From positions 160,313-224,312 of the forward strand of contig NZ_FQXE01000007.1 of NCBI RefSeq assembly GCF_900129885.1: DNA of 64,000 nucleotides, read 5' to 3'. Positions 8,569 through 18,642 of the stretch are shown here, piece by piece; positions within the stretch are counted from its first letter, which is position 1, and each line of letters starts with the position of its first letter. This stretch comes from Pollutimonas bauzanensis. GTDB lineage: Bacteria > Pseudomonadota > Gammaproteobacteria > Burkholderiales > Burkholderiaceae_B. The position numbers were made by a program, and so were the translations under genes. Below the pieces are notes generated by a model, which saw only the letters and a list, made by a program, of their open reading frames with translations, searched no databases and was not told the origin of the DNA.

Positions 8569-10890
8569 GTGATTTCCGAAGAACTTGAAGTCAGCCTGCA
8601 TATGGCCTTTGTCGAGGCCCGCACAGCGCGACATGAATTTATTACGGTAGAGCACCTGCTGCTCTCCCTGCTCGACAACGCCGCCGCTGCCGAGGTGCTA
8701 CGCGCCTGCTCGGCCAATATTGACGTCTTGCGCCAGGAACTGCGCAAGTTCATCAACGAAAATACACCGGTATTCCCAGGCGAAGACGAAGTCGACACGC
8801 AGCCCACCCTGGGCTTCCAGCGCGTCATCCAGCGCGCCATCATGCATGTGTCGTCGGGCAACTCCAACAAGAATACCGTCACGGGCGCGAACGTGCTGGT
8901 CGCCATGTACGGCGAAAAAGACTCCCACGCGGTGTACTTCCTGCAGCAGCAGGGCGTCACGCGCCTGGACGTGGTCAATTTCCTGTCGCATGGCATCACG
9001 AAACTCAACGAGGAATCCGTCCCGGAACCCGCCAAGGCACAGGCTATGGAAGCCGAACCCAAATCCGACCAGCAAAAATCGCCGCTCGAACTCTATGCCA
9101 CCGACCTCAACGCCGAAGCGCGCCAGGGCCGTATCGATCCCCTGATCGGGCGCGAGCACGAAGTCGAGCGCGTCATCCAGGTCTTGTGCCGGCGCCGCAA
9201 GAACAATCCTCTGCTGGTGGGCGAGGCCGGCGTGGGCAAGACGGCCATAGCCGAAGGGCTCGCATGGCGCATCACCAAGGGCGATGTCCCCGAAATCCTG
9301 GCCGACTCCGAAGTCTATGCGCTCGATATGGGCGCCTTGCTGGCCGGCACCAAGTATCGCGGCGATTTCGAGCAGCGGCTCAAGGGCGTGCTCAAGTCGC
9401 TCAAGGACAATAGCCACGCCATTCTGTTCATCGATGAAATCCATACCCTCATCGGCGCCGGTTCCGCGTCGGGCGGCACGCTTGACGCTTCCAACCTGCT
9501 CAAGCCCGCCTTGTCGTCGGGCCAGCTCAAGTGTATGGGCGCGACCACCTATAATGAGTATCGCGGCATCTTTGAGAAAGACCACGCCTTGTCGCGCCGC
9601 TTCCAGAAAATCGATGTGGCCGAGCCCACCGTCGAGCAGACCATCCAGATTCTGCGCGGCCTGAAAGTCCACTTCGAGGCCCACCACGGCGTGCGTTATT
9701 CGGCGGCGGCCATCACGGCCGCGGCCGAACTCGCGGCCCGCCACATCAATGACCGCTTCCTGCCCGACAAGGCCATCGATGTCATCGACGAGGCCGGCGC
9801 CGCGCAGCGGCTGTTGCCGCGCTCGCGCCAGAAGAAAGTCATAGGCAAGGCCGAAGTGCAGGCCACGGTCGCCAAGATCGCGCGCATTCCGCCGCAAAGC
9901 GTGTCCAACGACGACCGCAACAAGCTGGCGACGCTCGAACGCGACCTGAAAACGGTGGTCTTCGGCCAGGATGCCGCCATCGAAGCCCTGTCCGCCGCCA
10001 TAAAAATGGCGCGCTCCGGGCTGGGCCGCCCCGACAAGCCCATAGGCTCCTTCCTGTTTTCAGGGCCCACCGGCGTCGGCAAAACCGAAGTCGCGCGCCA
10101 GTTGGCCTTTGTCCTGGGCATCGAGCTGCTGCGCTTCGATATGTCCGAGTACATGGAACGCCATACGGTGTCGCGCCTCATTGGCGCGCCCCCGGGCTAC
10201 GTGGGTTTCGACCAGGGCGGCCTGCTTACCGAGGCCATCAGCAAGCAGCCGCATTGCGTCCTGCTGCTGGACGAAATCGAAAAAGCCCACCCGGACGTAT
10301 ACAACATCCTGCTCCAGGTCATGGATCACGGCACGCTGACCGACAACAACGGCCGCAAATCGGACTTCCGCAATGTGATCCTGGTGATGACCACCAACGC
10401 CGGGGCCGAAGCGCTCAACCGCAGCACCATAGGCTTTGCCGCGCCGGCCCGCACGGGCGATGAAATGGCCGACATCAAGCGCCTGTTCACGCCCGAATTC
10501 CGCAACCGCCTGGATGCCATCATCGGCTTCACGCCGCTGTCGCGCGACATCATCATGCGGGTGGTCGACAAGTTCCTCATGCAGCTCGAAGACCAGTTGC
10601 ACGAGAAGCGGGTCGAGGTGGTGTTTTCGCAGGAATTGCGCGAGCACCTCGCCAAAGAGGGCTTCGATCCCGCCATGGGCGCGCGGCCCATGCAGCGGCT
10701 TATCCAGGACACGATACGCCGCGCTTTGGCCGACGAATTGCTGTTCGGGCGCCTGGCCGACGGCGGGCATGTCGAAGTCGGCCTGGACAAGGACGGCAAG
10801 GTCGATCTCGTGTTTTCCGAGAAATCCGACAAGCCTTCCAAGTCCAACCACGCCTCGCCTTCGCACCCGGAACCCGAGTTGGTCGATTAA
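8569..10890 (+). CDS. clpA: ATP-dependent Clp protease ATP-binding subunit (ClpA)
   Basis: A 773-residue AAA+ unfoldase that feeds proteins to ClpP. The N-domain ([33 protein letters not shown]) is followed by two ATPase modules: Walker A GEAGVGKT at 218-225 with [12 protein letters not shown], and GPTGVGKT at 499-506 with [12 protein letters not shown]. The ClpP-contact loop reads TIGF, a variant of the IGL seen in E. coli. The GTG at 8569 was chosen because GGAGGA lies just upstream and the family N-terminus begins there. The stop codon overlaps the pqiA start by one base. No clpP is in the window. Confidence 0.95.
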   Translation: MISEELEVSLHMAFVEARTARHEFITVEHLLLSLLDNAAAAEVLRACSANIDVLRQELRKFINENTPVFPGEDEVDTQPTLGFQRVIQRAIMHVSSGNSNKNTVTGANVLVAMYGEKDSHAVYFLQQQGVTRLDVVNFLSHGITKLNEESVPEPAKAQAMEAEPKSDQQKSPLELYATDLNAEARQGRIDPLIGREHEVERVIQVLCRRRKNNPLLVGEAGVGKTAIAEGLAWRITKGDVPEILADSEVYALDMGALLAGTKYRGDFEQRLKGVLKSLKDNSHAILFIDEIHTLIGAGSASGGTLDASNLLKPALSSGQLKCMGATTYNEYRGIFEKDHALSRRFQKIDVAEPTVEQTIQILRGLKVHFEAHHGVRYSAAAITAAAELAARHINDRFLPDKAIDVIDEAGAAQRLLPRSRQKKVIGKAEVQATVAKIARIPPQSVSNDDRNKLATLERDLKTVVFGQDAAIEALSAAIKMARSGLGRPDKPIGSFLFSGPTGVGKTEVARQLAFVLGIELLRFDMSEYMERHTVSRLIGAPPGYVGFDQGGLLTEAISKQPHCVLLLDEIEKAHPDVYNILLQVMDHGTLTDNNGRKSDFRNVILVMTTNAGAEALNRSTIGFAAPARTGDEMADIKRLFTPEFRNRLDAIIGFTPLSRDIIMRVVDKFLMQLEDQLHEKRVEVVFSQELREHLAKEGFDPAMGARPMQRLIQDTIRRALADELLFGRLADGGHVEVGLDKDGKVDLVFSEKSDKPSKSNHASPSHPEPELVD

Positions 10891-12197
10891 TGGCGGCAGG
10901 GCCGGTTGTCGCTTGCGAGAACTGCGCAACAGTGCATGAGCGCATGCCCATAGAACCGGGCGCCATCGCTACATGCACGCGTTGCGGCTCGGAGCTCTAC
11001 CGGCAAAGCAGTATTCCGCTGCGGGGCTGGATCGCGCTGGTCGTGGGCGCGCTGGTGGTTTTCGCCATTGCCAACTATTTCCCGGTCGCCACCCTGACCA
11101 TGCAGGGCATGTCGGTGCAGGCGTCCCTGCCGGGGGCCTTGTGGCTGACCTGGACGCAGGGCCACTTGGTGCTGGCGGTCATGACCGGCATGTTCGGCTT
11201 CTGGCTGCCGCTGACGCAACTGCTTTTCCTGTTGTGGGCGCTGATGGCCATCCAGTCGCGGCGCCTGCCGCCTGATTTCCGCCACGGCATGCGATTTCTG
11301 CACTTGATGGAGCCATGGAGCATGGTCCCCGTCCTGATGCTGGGCATGCTGGTCGCCATGGTGAAATTTTCCAGCCTGGCCAGTCTCAGCGTGGGTCCGG
11401 GCCTGGCGGCCTATGCTATCCTGACCTTCCTGCTTACCGCTTTGAGCCGGGTCACGGCGCACCGCTTGTGGCGCTATGCCGAGGATGCCGGGCTGGCGCC
11501 GGCGCCGGCGCCGGATGTTTCCGCCGGCAAGCTCGTGGCGGCTTGTTCGGCTTGCGGATACGTGCAGAATATCGAGCCGGGCTCCGGCCCCTGCGCCTGC
11601 GCGCGCTGCCGCGCGCGCATTCATTTGCGCAAGCCCAAGTCCGCGGCGCGGGTATGGGCGCTGATCATAGCGGCCAGCATCACTTACATACCTGCCAATG
11701 TGCTGCCCGTGATGCACTTGCGCACGCCCACGGACGACAGCGCGCATACGATTCTGGGCGGCGTGATCGAATTCTGGCGCATGGGCTCCTGGGACCTGGC
11801 GCTGATTGTCTTCGTGGCCAGCGTCGTGGTGCCCATGACCAAGATCCTGGCGCTGATGATGCTCATGCTCAACCGCCGCTGGGGCGGCAGGACCGTCCAG
11901 CGTCAGCGCACCCGCATGTACGAGTTCGTCGAGTTCATCGGGCAATGGTCCATGCTGGACGTCTTCGTGGTCATCCTCATGACCGCCATGGCCGATTTTC
12001 CCGGCATATCGCAGGTGATTGCCGGGCCCGGCGCCGCCAGTTTCGGCATGGTGGTCATTCTCACCATGCTGGCGGCCGCAAGCTATGATCCGCGCCGCGG
12101 CTGGGACCGCCAGCCCGCCGCGCAACAGGCGCGCGCGATACAATCGCACGCCAGTTCAGGCTCCGGGCCGGCGGCGCCGGAAACAACGCAGTCCTAA
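10890..12197 (+). CDS. pqiA: PqiA family integral membrane protein
   Basis: A 435-residue inner-membrane protein of the paraquat-inducible A family, with a duplicated unit. Each half opens with a cysteine-rich zinc-ribbon (CENCATVHERM...CTRCGSELYRQ at about residues 9-37; CSACGYVQNIEP...CACARCRARIHL at about 213-245) followed by several hydrophobic helices. PqiA is thought to work with the MCE protein PqiB and lipoprotein PqiC in lipid traffic between inner and outer membranes. The start codon overlaps the clpA stop (TAATG), so translation is probably coupled; pqiB follows after 9 bp. Confidence 0.9.
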   Translation: MAAGPVVACENCATVHERMPIEPGAIATCTRCGSELYRQSSIPLRGWIALVVGALVVFAIANYFPVATLTMQGMSVQASLPGALWLTWTQGHLVLAVMTGMFGFWLPLTQLLFLLWALMAIQSRRLPPDFRHGMRFLHLMEPWSMVPVLMLGMLVAMVKFSSLASLSVGPGLAAYAILTFLLTALSRVTAHRLWRYAEDAGLAPAPAPDVSAGKLVAACSACGYVQNIEPGSGPCACARCRARIHLRKPKSAARVWALIIAASITYIPANVLPVMHLRTPTDDSAHTILGGVIEFWRMGSWDLALIVFVASVVVPMTKILALMMLMLNRRWGGRTVQRQRTRMYEFVEFIGQWSMLDVFVVILMTAMADFPGISQVIAGPGAASFGMVVILTMLAAASYDPRRGWDRQPAAQQARAIQSHASSGSGPAAPETTQS

Positions 12198-12206
12198 GAG
12201 AACCGT

Positions 12207-13889
12207 ATGTCAGACCACAATACTGCGCCAGAATCCTCGTCGTCCGCGCCGGGCGACGCCGCGGGCCCCGCCACGCCCGGCTTGCGCCAGCCTGACGTCA
12301 AGGCCGGACGCGAATCGCGCTTTTCATGGATATGGCTGGTGCCGCTGGTGGCGGCATTGGTGGGCGTCTCGCTGCTGGTTCGCAACTGGATGCACACGGG
12401 GCCCACCGTGACCATCAGCTTCGAGTCCGCCGACGGGCTGGAAGTGGGGCAAACCAAGGTGCGGTACAAGGACGTGGTCATCGGCCTGGTCACCGATATC
12501 AAGGTGGCGCCAGACAGGTCCAAGGTGCTGGTCGATGCCGAGCTCAACCGCGAGGGTTCCGCCTATATTACCCAGGAGGGCACGCGCTTCTGGGTGGTGC
12601 GTCCGCGCCTGGGAATCAGCGGGGTGTCGGGGCTGGGAACCCTGCTTTCAGGCGCCTATATCGGTGTCGATGCGGCCGAATCCAAGAATGGCGGCGAGCC
12701 GGTGTATCAGTTCACCGGCCTGGAAAAGCCGCCCGAAGTGACCAGCGGGCGTCCCGGCACGCGTTTCAACTTGAGGGCTTCCGAACTCGGCTCGCTGGAG
12801 ATAGGCTCGCCAGTCTATTTCCGCCGCATACAGGTCGGCCAGATCATAGGCTACGACCTGGACAAGAGCGGCAAGGCGGTTTCGATCCAGGTTTTCATCG
12901 ACAAGCCCAATGACAAATTCGTGACCAAGGACACGCGCTTCTGGAATGCCAGCGGCATTAATGTCTCTCTGAGCGCCGATGGGTTTAACGTGCAGACCGG
13001 GTCCATCGTGTCGGTCATGGCGGGCGGGGTGGCTTTCGCCGCCCCGGACGACGCCGATACGCAGCCGGCCGACGCCGACCAGGCCTTCCTGCTTGCCGAC
13101 ACGCAGGCCCATGCAATGGCCGATCCGGATGGCCCGGCCTTGCCCATTTCCATGCAGTTCCGGCAATCGGTGCGCGGCCTGAAAGTGGGCGCGCCCATCG
13201 ATTTCCGCGGCCTGGAACTGGGCAAGGTGGTCGACATCGACCTTGAGTTCAATACCAAGGAAAAGTATTTTTACGCGCTGGTCAAGGGGGAGCTGTACCC
13301 CCTGCGTTTCGGCTCGGCCTACCAGAACATGCTCAAGCACAATGCCGATTCGAGCGAATCCGGGGCAGACTTGCTGGGCGTCATGGTCGAGCGGGGCCTG
13401 CGCGCGCAGATGCGCGCAGCCAATCTGCTTACCGGGCAACAGTACATCGCGCTGGAGTTCTTCCCCGACGCCAAGGCCGTGGCTTTCGACGCCAAGGCCC
13501 AGCCCCCGCTGTTGCCGACCATAGCCGGCGATTTCGACCGGCTGCAGCAGCAGATCAGCAGCATAGTCGCCAAGATAGACACCATTCCCTTCGAAGGCAT
13601 AGGCAATGATTTGCGCGCCAGCCTCAAGTCGGTGAGCAAGCTTGTCGATCGCCTTGACGGCCAGGTGGCGCCGCAAGCCAGCGCCGTGCTCAAGGCGGCC
13701 CAGAAGTCGCTGGGCCGTGTGGACAAGCTGCTGGCGCAGGACTCCCCCATGAACGACAACCTGGACCGCACCTTGCGCGAAATCAGCGCGGCGGCAAAAT
13801 CGCTGCGGGCGCTGGCCGACTATTTGCAAACCCATCCCACGGCGCTGTTGCGCGGGCCAGCCCGCGACGCCATGCCCGCCAGCCCCTAG
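12207..13889 (+). CDS. pqiB: MCE/MlaD-domain protein PqiB
   Basis: A 560-residue periplasmic protein anchored by one N-terminal transmembrane helix (about residues 34-58, FSWIWLVPLVAALVGVSLLV). Three MCE repeats follow, each beginning with a similar segment: GPTVTISFESADGLEVGQTKVRYKDVVIG, GTRFNLRASELGSLEIGSPVYFRRIQVG, and LPISMQFRQSVRGLKVGAPIDFRGLELG. The C-terminal quarter is helical, consistent with the needle-like tunnel of PqiB. It should form the lipid conduit across the periplasm together with PqiA and PqiC, which flank it. Confidence 0.92.
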   Translation: MSDHNTAPESSSSAPGDAAGPATPGLRQPDVKAGRESRFSWIWLVPLVAALVGVSLLVRNWMHTGPTVTISFESADGLEVGQTKVRYKDVVIGLVTDIKVAPDRSKVLVDAELNREGSAYITQEGTRFWVVRPRLGISGVSGLGTLLSGAYIGVDAAESKNGGEPVYQFTGLEKPPEVTSGRPGTRFNLRASELGSLEIGSPVYFRRIQVGQIIGYDLDKSGKAVSIQVFIDKPNDKFVTKDTRFWNASGINVSLSADGFNVQTGSIVSVMAGGVAFAAPDDADTQPADADQAFLLADTQAHAMADPDGPALPISMQFRQSVRGLKVGAPIDFRGLELGKVVDIDLEFNTKEKYFYALVKGELYPLRFGSAYQNMLKHNADSSESGADLLGVMVERGLRAQMRAANLLTGQQYIALEFFPDAKAVAFDAKAQPPLLPTIAGDFDRLQQQISSIVAKIDTIPFEGIGNDLRASLKSVSKLVDRLDGQVAPQASAVLKAAQKSLGRVDKLLAQDSPMNDNLDRTLREISAAAKSLRALADYLQTHPTALLRGPARDAMPASP

Positions 13890-13897
13890 GAAACCTC

Positions 13898-14539
13898 ATG
13901 AGTCTTGGCCGTATCTTTTATTGCGTATTGCTGGCCGCGGCCCTGGCGGCCTGCGCCACCACGGCTCCCGAATACTATACCTTGCTGCCGGCCCCGACCG
14001 CCGGGCCGGCGGCGGACGCGCCCGGCGGCGCCAGGCCCAAGTACGCCATCAGCGTGCAGCCGGTGGCCTTGCCCGAACAGGTGGACCGTCCGCAGATCGT
14101 CATCAGCGAGCCCGGCACGGCCCAGGTAACGCCTTTGAACAGCGCCTTGTGGGCTTCGCCATTGTCGGACGAGATCCGCAATGCCTTGTCCAACGATTTG
14201 TCGCGCACGCTGGGCGTGCTCGATATTGCCGGCGGCGGCATCCCGGATGCTCTCCCTGTATGGAAAATCTCCTTGCAGGTGCAGCGCTTCGATTCCCTTT
14301 ATGGCCAGCGCGCCGTGCTCGACGCCACATGGCGCCTGGCGCCCGTCAACCAGCCGGGCAAGAAAACCCGGATATGCAGGGCCCAGGTGGACGTGCCTGC
14401 GGCGGGGGGCATGCCGGCCATGGTGGCCAGCCATCAGGAAGCCTTGCGCCGGCTTGCCGCGCTCATTGCCGCCCAGCTTTCCGGCGCAGGCGCGGCGCCT
14501 GCGGCTGCGGGCGTGCAAGAAAAAGGTTGTACCTTTTAA
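13898..14539 (+). CDS. pqiC: PqiC-type outer-membrane lipoprotein (DUF330/ABC auxiliary)
   Basis: A 213-residue lipoprotein with a signal peptide ending in the lipobox LAAC (Cys19), then APEYYTLLPAP typical of PqiC and related DUF330 proteins. It probably caps the PqiB needle at the outer membrane. It lies 8 bp after pqiB and completes the pqiABC operon. Its last codons (Lys-Gly-Cys-Thr-Phe-stop) are encoded by one copy of a palindrome repeated upstream of putA, so the gene end doubles as a possible regulatory or terminator element. Confidence 0.88.
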   Translation: MSLGRIFYCVLLAAALAACATTAPEYYTLLPAPTAGPAADAPGGARPKYAISVQPVALPEQVDRPQIVISEPGTAQVTPLNSALWASPLSDEIRNALSNDLSRTLGVLDIAGGGIPDALPVWKISLQVQRFDSLYGQRAVLDATWRLAPVNQPGKKTRICRAQVDVPAAGGMPAMVASHQEALRRLAALIAAQLSGAGAAPAAAGVQEKGCTF

Positions 14540-14588
14540 GTAATTTATTGATTCAGGGTTAACCATAATATAAAAAAAGGTACAACCT
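14521..14588. promoter_or_regulatory. Inverted pair of GGTTGTACC palindromes between pqiC and putA
   Basis: AAAAGGT-TGT-ACCTTTT (14521-14537) is itself a near-perfect palindrome. Its reverse complement recurs as AAAAGGTACAACCT at 14575-14588, giving 14-bp inverted arms 37 bp apart. Each copy contains GTTGTA, one base from the GTTGCA core bound by the E. coli PutA ribbon-helix-helix domain, and PutA here carries such a domain. The likeliest role is a PutA operator; a long-loop terminator for pqiC is the alternative. Confidence 0.5.
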
Positions 14589-14685
14589 GTTTAGTATTCG
14601 TTTTCGCCTGGCGCCAGAATGCCAGGGCCCGGGGCATGCGCGGCGCAGGCCGGGCGTAGCGACACGACATACAGGGAATACGGCT

Positions 14686-17600
14686 ATGGCAACGACCACA
14701 TTGGGCGTCAAGGTTGACGAAACGCTGCGCGAGCGTCTTAAAATCGCGGCCGGCAAACTGGGTTGCACCCCGCATTGGCTGCACAAGCAGGCGGTGCTGG
14801 CCTATGTCGATGCGATCGAGCGCGGCCAGTTGCCCGCTGAAATCAGTTATTTCGGCAATGGCGACGGCGAAGCGCCGGGCGACGAGCCTGTCGCGCCGGA
14901 ACTGGCGCTGCCGTTCTACGAGTTCGCGCAGGATATACAGCCGCAATCCGTGCTGCGGGCGGCCATTACCGCAGCCTACAGGCGGCCCGAGACGGAATGC
15001 GTGCCGGTCCTGATCGATCAGGCGCGTTCGAGCCGTTCCCAGGAAGTGCAGGCCCTGGCGCGCCGGCTGGTCGAGGCTTTGCGGGGCAAGAGCAAGGGCG
15101 GCGGGGTGGAGGGCCTGATCCGGGAATTTTCCTTGTCCAGCCAGGAAGGCGTGGCGCTGATGTGTCTGGCGGAGGCCTTGCTGCGCATCCCCGACAGGGC
15201 GACCCGCGATGCGCTGATACGCGACAAGATCAGCCATGGCGACTGGCGTTCCCATATGGGCGAGTCCCCCTCGCTATTCGTCAATGCGGCGACCTGGGGG
15301 CTGATGCTTACCGGCAAGCTGGTCGGCGTCAATAGCGAGCAGTCGCTGTCCAAGGCGCTCACCCGCCTGATAGGCAAAGGCGGCGAGCCGCTGATACGCA
15401 AGGGCGTCAATATCGCCATGCGCATGATGGGTGAGCAGTTCGTGACCGGGCAGACCATTTCGGCGGCCATCGCCAACAGCCGCAAGCTCGAAGACAAGGG
15501 CTTTCGCTATTCCTACGATATGCTGGGCGAAGCCGCCACCACGGCGGATGACGCGCAGCGCTACTACGTTTCCTACGAACAGGCCATACACGCCATAGGC
15601 AAGGCGTCGCGGGGCCGCGGCATTTACGAAGGGCCGGGCATTTCCATCAAGCTCTCCGCTTTGCATCCGCGCTATTCGCGCGCCCAGCGCGAACGCGTCA
15701 TGGCCGAGCTGCTGCCGCGCATAACGGAATTGGCCAAATTGGCGCGCAGCTACGATATCGGCCTGAACATCGATGCCGAAGAAGCCGACAGGCTGGAAAT
15801 TTCGCTCGACCTGCTGGAGGCCCTGTGCTTCGATCCCGAGCTTTCGGGCTGGAACGGCATCGGGTTTGTCATCCAGGCCTACCAGAAGCGCGCGCCTTTC
15901 GTCATCGATTACGTGATCGACCTGGCCCAGCGCAGCGGCCATCGCTTGATGGTGCGCCTGGTCAAGGGCGCCTACTGGGACACGGAAATCAAGCGCGCGC
16001 AGATCGACGGGCTGGAGGGCTATCCGGTCTACACGCGTAAAGTCTACACGGATGTATCCTACCTGGCCTGCGCCCGCAAGCTGCTGGCGGCGCCCCAGGC
16101 GGTCTATCCGCAATTCGCCACCCACAACGCGCATACGCTGTCGGCCATCTACTATATGGCGGGCCAGAACTACTATCCCGGCCAGTATGAATTCCAGTGC
16201 CTACACGGCATGGGCGAGCCGCTGTACGACGAGGTCACGGGGCCCCTGGCCCAGGGCAAGCTGAACCGGCCTTGCCGCATTTACGCGCCCGTAGGCACGC
16301 ACGAGACCCTGCTGGCCTACCTGGTGCGCCGGCTGCTTGAAAACGGCGCCAATACCTCGTTTGTGAACCAGATCGGCGATGAGGCGATTGCCGTCGATAG
16401 CCTGATCGCCGATCCGGTGCAGTCCGCCTCGCGCATCCAGCCTCTGGGCGCGCCGCATGACAAGATCCCCCTGCCCAGGCAGTTGTACCAGCAGGCCGAT
16501 GGCCGCCTCAACTCCGCCGGGCTGGATCTTTCCAACGAACAGCGCCTGGGTTCCCTGTCGGCGGCGCTGCTCAATAGCGTGAGCCATGTGTGGCGCGCCG
16601 CGCCCATGGTGGGCGAGGGCGCGTCCCCCTGGGACGAGGCGCGCGCCAAGGCGGTGCGCAATCCGGCCGACCACCGCGACGTGGTGGGCCATGTGATCGA
16701 GGCGAGCCAGGCCGAGGTGGAAAGCGCCCTGGCGGCAGCCCTGCATGCCGCTCCCATCTGGCAGGCGACCCCGGTGCCCGAGCGCGCGCAATGCCTGCTG
16801 CGGGCCGCGCAGATGCTCGAAGATGAAATGCAGCCACTGCTGGGCCTGATCGTGCGCGAAGCCGGGAAGTCGCTGTCCAACGCCATCGCCGAAGTTCGCG
16901 AGGCCGTCGACTTCCTGCGCTATTACGCGACGCAAATCGAGCAGTCATTTTCCAACGATACGCACCGCCCCCTGGGGCCGGTGGTATGCATCAGCCCCTG
17001 GAACTTTCCGCTGGCGATTTTTACGGGCCAGGTGGCCGCCGCGCTTGCCGCCGGCAATCCCGTTTTGGCCAAGCCAGCCGAACAGACCAGCCTGATCGCG
17101 GCGGCGGCCATCGCCATTTTGCGCCGCGCCGGGGTGCCCGCCGGCGCCGTGCAACTGCTGCCTGGCCAGGGCGAAACCGTGGGCGCGGCCCTGGTGGCCA
17201 GCCCCGCCGTGCGCGGGGTGATATTCACCGGCTCCACCGATGTGGCCCAGCTGATTTCCAGGGAACTGGCGCAGCGCCTGGATGATGCCGGCCATCCCAT
17301 TCCGTTGATAGCCGAGACCGGCGGCCAGAATGCCATGGTGGTCGATTCATCGGCCCTGGCCGAGCAAGTGGTGGCCGATGTGCTGACCTCGGCTTTCGAT
17401 TCGGCCGGCCAGCGCTGCTCGGCGCTGCGCGTGCTGTGCGTCCAGGAAGACTGCGCCGACCACGTGCTGACCATGTTGCGCGGCGCCTTGCGGGAGTTGC
17501 AGGTCGGCAGGACGGATGTCTTGTCGGCCGATGTGGGTCCGGTCATAGACGCGCAGGCGCAGGCGGGCATCCAGGCGCATATCCAGGCCATGCGCGATGC

Positions 17601-18501
17601 CGGCCACCGGGTGGATCAGCTCGAGCTCGACAGCCGCAGCCAGCACGGCTCCTTTGTCGCGCCGACCATTATCGAGATCGGCGATGTCGCCGCCCTCAAG
17701 AAAGAAGTATTCGGCCCGGTCCTGCATGTGCTGCGCTATCAGCGCAACGGCCTCGACGCCTTGATCGACGCCATCAACGCGACAGGCTACGGGCTGACCT
17801 TCGGCGTGCATACGCGCCTGGATGAAACGGTGGCGCGGGTGTCGGAGCGCATCCATGCGGGCAACATTTACGTCAATCGCAATATTGTCGGCGCCGTAGT
17901 CGGCGTTCAGCCATTCGGCGGGGAAGGGCTTTCGGGCACCGGCCCCAAGGCGGGCGGGCCTTTGTACCTGCTGCGCCTGCTGGCAAGGCGCCCGCCGGGA
18001 TTGCCGGCGGGCTGCGGCATCGATAGCGGCGCCAGCGCGCCATTGGCGCTGGACGGGCCGACCGGCGAAAGCAATCTTTACCACATCAAGGCCCGCGGCA
18101 CGGTATTGTGCGTGGCGGCCACCGAGCTGGGGGCGAGCGCCCAGTTCGACGCCTGCCGGCTCACGGGAAACCGCATGGCGCTGCTGGACAGCGACGCGGG
18201 GCGGGCCTTCTTTGCCGCGCGCAGTGCCGCCGAGCAGAAAGCCATGCGGCTGGCGGGCCGCGAGGAGATCGAGCAGGGCGATTACCAGGCCGTTCTGTTC
18301 GAGGGCGACAGCGACGCCTTGCGCGGGCTCAACCAGGCCGTGGCGCTGCGCCCCGGGCCTATTGTGTCGGTGCAGGGCCTGAGCAGCGACGAGCTGGCCG
18401 CCGGCAACGGCTATCGCCTGGAGCGCCTGTTGCGCGAGGTTTCGGTCAGCGTGAACACCGCGGCGGCGGGAGGCAATGCCAGCCTGATGATGGTGGGCTA
18501 G
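14686..18501 (+). CDS. putA: Trifunctional proline utilisation protein PutA
   Basis: A 1271-residue protein that oxidises proline to glutamate and probably represses its own gene. The N-terminal 45 residues form a ribbon-helix-helix DNA-binding domain (TTLGVKVDETLRERLKIAA). A proline dehydrogenase domain follows (about 250-540; GPGISIKLSALHPRY and RLVKGAYWDTEIKRAQ), then the glutamate-semialdehyde dehydrogenase (about 620-1090) with catalytic E877 (AETGGQN) and C911 (GQRCSALR), and a C-terminal domain of about 180 residues. The length matches long trifunctional PutA. It stands between pqiC and the liv operon with a candidate operator upstream. Confidence 0.95.
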   Translation: MATTTLGVKVDETLRERLKIAAGKLGCTPHWLHKQAVLAYVDAIERGQLPAEISYFGNGDGEAPGDEPVAPELALPFYEFAQDIQPQSVLRAAITAAYRRPETECVPVLIDQARSSRSQEVQALARRLVEALRGKSKGGGVEGLIREFSLSSQEGVALMCLAEALLRIPDRATRDALIRDKISHGDWRSHMGESPSLFVNAATWGLMLTGKLVGVNSEQSLSKALTRLIGKGGEPLIRKGVNIAMRMMGEQFVTGQTISAAIANSRKLEDKGFRYSYDMLGEAATTADDAQRYYVSYEQAIHAIGKASRGRGIYEGPGISIKLSALHPRYSRAQRERVMAELLPRITELAKLARSYDIGLNIDAEEADRLEISLDLLEALCFDPELSGWNGIGFVIQAYQKRAPFVIDYVIDLAQRSGHRLMVRLVKGAYWDTEIKRAQIDGLEGYPVYTRKVYTDVSYLACARKLLAAPQAVYPQFATHNAHTLSAIYYMAGQNYYPGQYEFQCLHGMGEPLYDEVTGPLAQGKLNRPCRIYAPVGTHETLLAYLVRRLLENGANTSFVNQIGDEAIAVDSLIADPVQSASRIQPLGAPHDKIPLPRQLYQQADGRLNSAGLDLSNEQRLGSLSAALLNSVSHVWRAAPMVGEGASPWDEARAKAVRNPADHRDVVGHVIEASQAEVESALAAALHAAPIWQATPVPERAQCLLRAAQMLEDEMQPLLGLIVREAGKSLSNAIAEVREAVDFLRYYATQIEQSFSNDTHRPLGPVVCISPWNFPLAIFTGQVAAALAAGNPVLAKPAEQTSLIAAAAIAILRRAGVPAGAVQLLPGQGETVGAALVASPAVRGVIFTGSTDVAQLISRELAQRLDDAGHPIPLIAETGGQNAMVVDSSALAEQVVADVLTSAFDSAGQRCSALRVLCVQEDCADHVLTMLRGALRELQVGRTDVLSADVGPVIDAQAQAGIQAHIQAMRDAGHRVDQLELDSRSQHGSFVAPTIIEIGDVAALKKEVFGPVLHVLRYQRNGLDALIDAINATGYGLTFGVHTRLDETVARVSERIHAGNIYVNRNIVGAVVGVQPFGGEGLSGTGPKAGGPLYLLRLLARRPPGLPAGCGIDSGASAPLALDGPTGESNLYHIKARGTVLCVAATELGASAQFDACRLTGNRMALLDSDAGRAFFAARSAAEQKAMRLAGREEIEQGDYQAVLFEGDSDALRGLNQAVALRPGPIVSVQGLSSDELAAGNGYRLERLLREVSVSVNTAAAGGNASLMMVG

Positions 18502-18642
18502 CCGTCCGGCCCGCAGGGGTAAAGGCAGTTCTTTTAAGGCTTTAAGGGTTACAGCCAATTAAAAACGGCTTGTGCTTTTGGTTTAATGCGGGGAGGTACT
18601 TGCGCCCGGCTCAATTCGCATTCTTAGACATCGGAGATAGAC

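Noticed and set aside
14521..14588. Simple rho-independent terminator of pqiC
   Set aside because: The 37-nt loop is long, the tail after the second arm is not T-rich, and each arm is itself palindromic, which fits protein binding better.
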